The notes beneath the pieces were generated by a model. The model had not been told where the DNA came from. It saw only the letters and a list, made by a program, of their open reading frames with translations, and searched no databases. The translations under genes and the position numbers were made by a program. This document shows positions 5,335 through 5,803 of a stretch of DNA of 5,803 nucleotides, one piece after another; position 1 is the first letter of the stretch, and the number at the start of each line of letters is the position of its first letter. The DNA comes from an uncultured Spirochaetaceae bacterium. Lineage in GTDB: Bacteria > Spirochaetota > Spirochaetia > Treponematales > Treponemataceae. Location: the NCBI GenBank assembly GCA_937875245.1, contig CALNCH010000201.1:1-5803 (forward strand), given 5' to 3'.

Positions 5335-5803
5335 ATGATAGAAAAATTACAAGAAATTATTGATTCCAGCAATTCAATTGTTTTTTTTGGAGGAGCCGGA
5401 GTTTCCACAGAAAGTGGTATTCCCGATTTTAGAAGTACCAGCGGTTTATATCACCAAGAATGGAACTATCCGCCAGAAACCATATTAAGTAAAACTTTTT
5501 TTAATCAACATACAGCAGAGTTCTATCGATTTTACAATGCAAAAATGCTTACAGAAAAGGTAGAACCAAATCCCGCTCACTTAAAACTTGCAGAAATGGA
5601 AGCACATGGAAAACTGAGCTGTGTTATTACCCAAAATATTGATGGATTGCACCAAAAAGCAGGTAGCAAAACAGTGCATGAACTACATGGAAGTACATTA
5701 CGCAACTATTGTACTGAATGTAAGGCTTTTTATGATGTTTCGTATATGACAAATAAAGAGCATTGGGACTCAAAAGGGATACCTCGCTGTACAAAATGTA
5801 ATG
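5335..5803 (+). CDS. Sirtuin, NAD-dependent protein deacylase (Sir2 family), 3' end cut by the window
   Basis: Sirtuins remove acyl groups from lysines of cytoplasmic proteins, consuming NAD and releasing nicotinamide and O-acyl-ADP-ribose. The 156 visible codons cover nearly two thirds of a usual 240-250 residue enzyme. GGAGVSTESGIPDFRS (19-34) is the NAD-binding signature. TQNIDGLHQKAGS (99-111) and ELHGS (116-120) hold the nicotinamide pocket and the catalytic His118. CTEC (Cys126, Cys129) and CTKC (Cys152, Cys155) give the four zinc ligands. The segment NPAHLKLAEME and the lack of a clear Tyr-x-x-Arg after the signature suggest class U, close to thermotogal and clostridial enzymes, rather than the desuccinylase class III. 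The ATG at 5335 is the right distance from the signature, and an in-frame TGA at 5299 bars a much longer form. No Shine-Dalgarno is visible. It is divergent from the transporter operon. A cobB-type name would be loose, so no symbol is given. Confidence 0.95.
   Translation, partial: MIEKLQEIIDSSNSIVFFGGAGVSTESGIPDFRSTSGLYHQEWNYPPETILSKTFFNQHTAEFYRFYNAKMLTEKVEPNPAHLKLAEMEAHGKLSCVITQNIDGLHQKAGSKTVHELHGSTLRNYCTECKAFYDVSYMTNKEHWDSKGIPRCTKCN

Noticed and set aside
1..5803. CRISPR array, tRNA or rRNA genes, insertion sequence ends
   Set aside because: No regularly spaced direct repeats, no cloverleaf-like segments in the short intergenic gaps and no transposase or flanking terminal repeats were seen.

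Overview
The window is AT-rich (roughly one third G+C by eye), densely coded bacterial DNA with short intergenic gaps and strong Shine-Dalgarno sequences. It shows no rRNA, tRNA, CRISPR array or insertion sequence. Hexuronate catabolism (UxuA), a clostridial-looking sirtuin and a HIRAN-domain protein suggest a fermentative gut or oral bacterium. A Treponema-like spirochaete or a Firmicute fits best. This is an inference from protein style and is not proven by a marker gene.

Left part (1-2497). A mannonate dehydratase gene (uxuA, minus strand, running off the left edge) is divergent from a GntR/FCD-family regulator (plus strand). Their shared intergenic region holds a strong palindromic operator built on two GTATAC cores. 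It lies between the -35 and -10 of the predicted uxuA promoter and just upstream of a well-formed promoter for the regulator. This is the arrangement expected of a local repressor that senses a hexuronate-pathway intermediate. Twenty bases behind the regulator is a gene for a small secreted protein with a lipocalin-like C-terminal half, probably read on the same transcript.

Middle and right part (2506-5252, minus strand). Three genes lie close together and probably form one operon, in the order transcribed: a 112-residue two-helix membrane protein, a 12-helix MFS transporter, and a 371-residue protein with a C-terminal HIRAN domain. Gaps are 30 and 10 bases. Upstream of the first gene is a possible 15-codon leader ORF that stops 3 bases before the first gene's start.

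The most unusual signal is a near-identical hairpin at two translation starts of this cluster, the leader ORF (5236-5252) and the HIRAN gene (3615-3631). In each, a GGGACA arm carrying the Shine-Dalgarno pairs with an arm containing the UG of the AUG. The differences between copies fall in the loop or become a G-U wobble, and the similarity continues to a GTATACT at the same distance. This could be an RNA switch for translation, a paired DNA operator, or the trace of a duplicated gene start.

Right edge (5335-5803). A divergent sirtuin (NAD-dependent protein deacylase), cut by the window end, has no visible Shine-Dalgarno and a promoter-like sequence so close to its AUG that its mRNA may be nearly leaderless.
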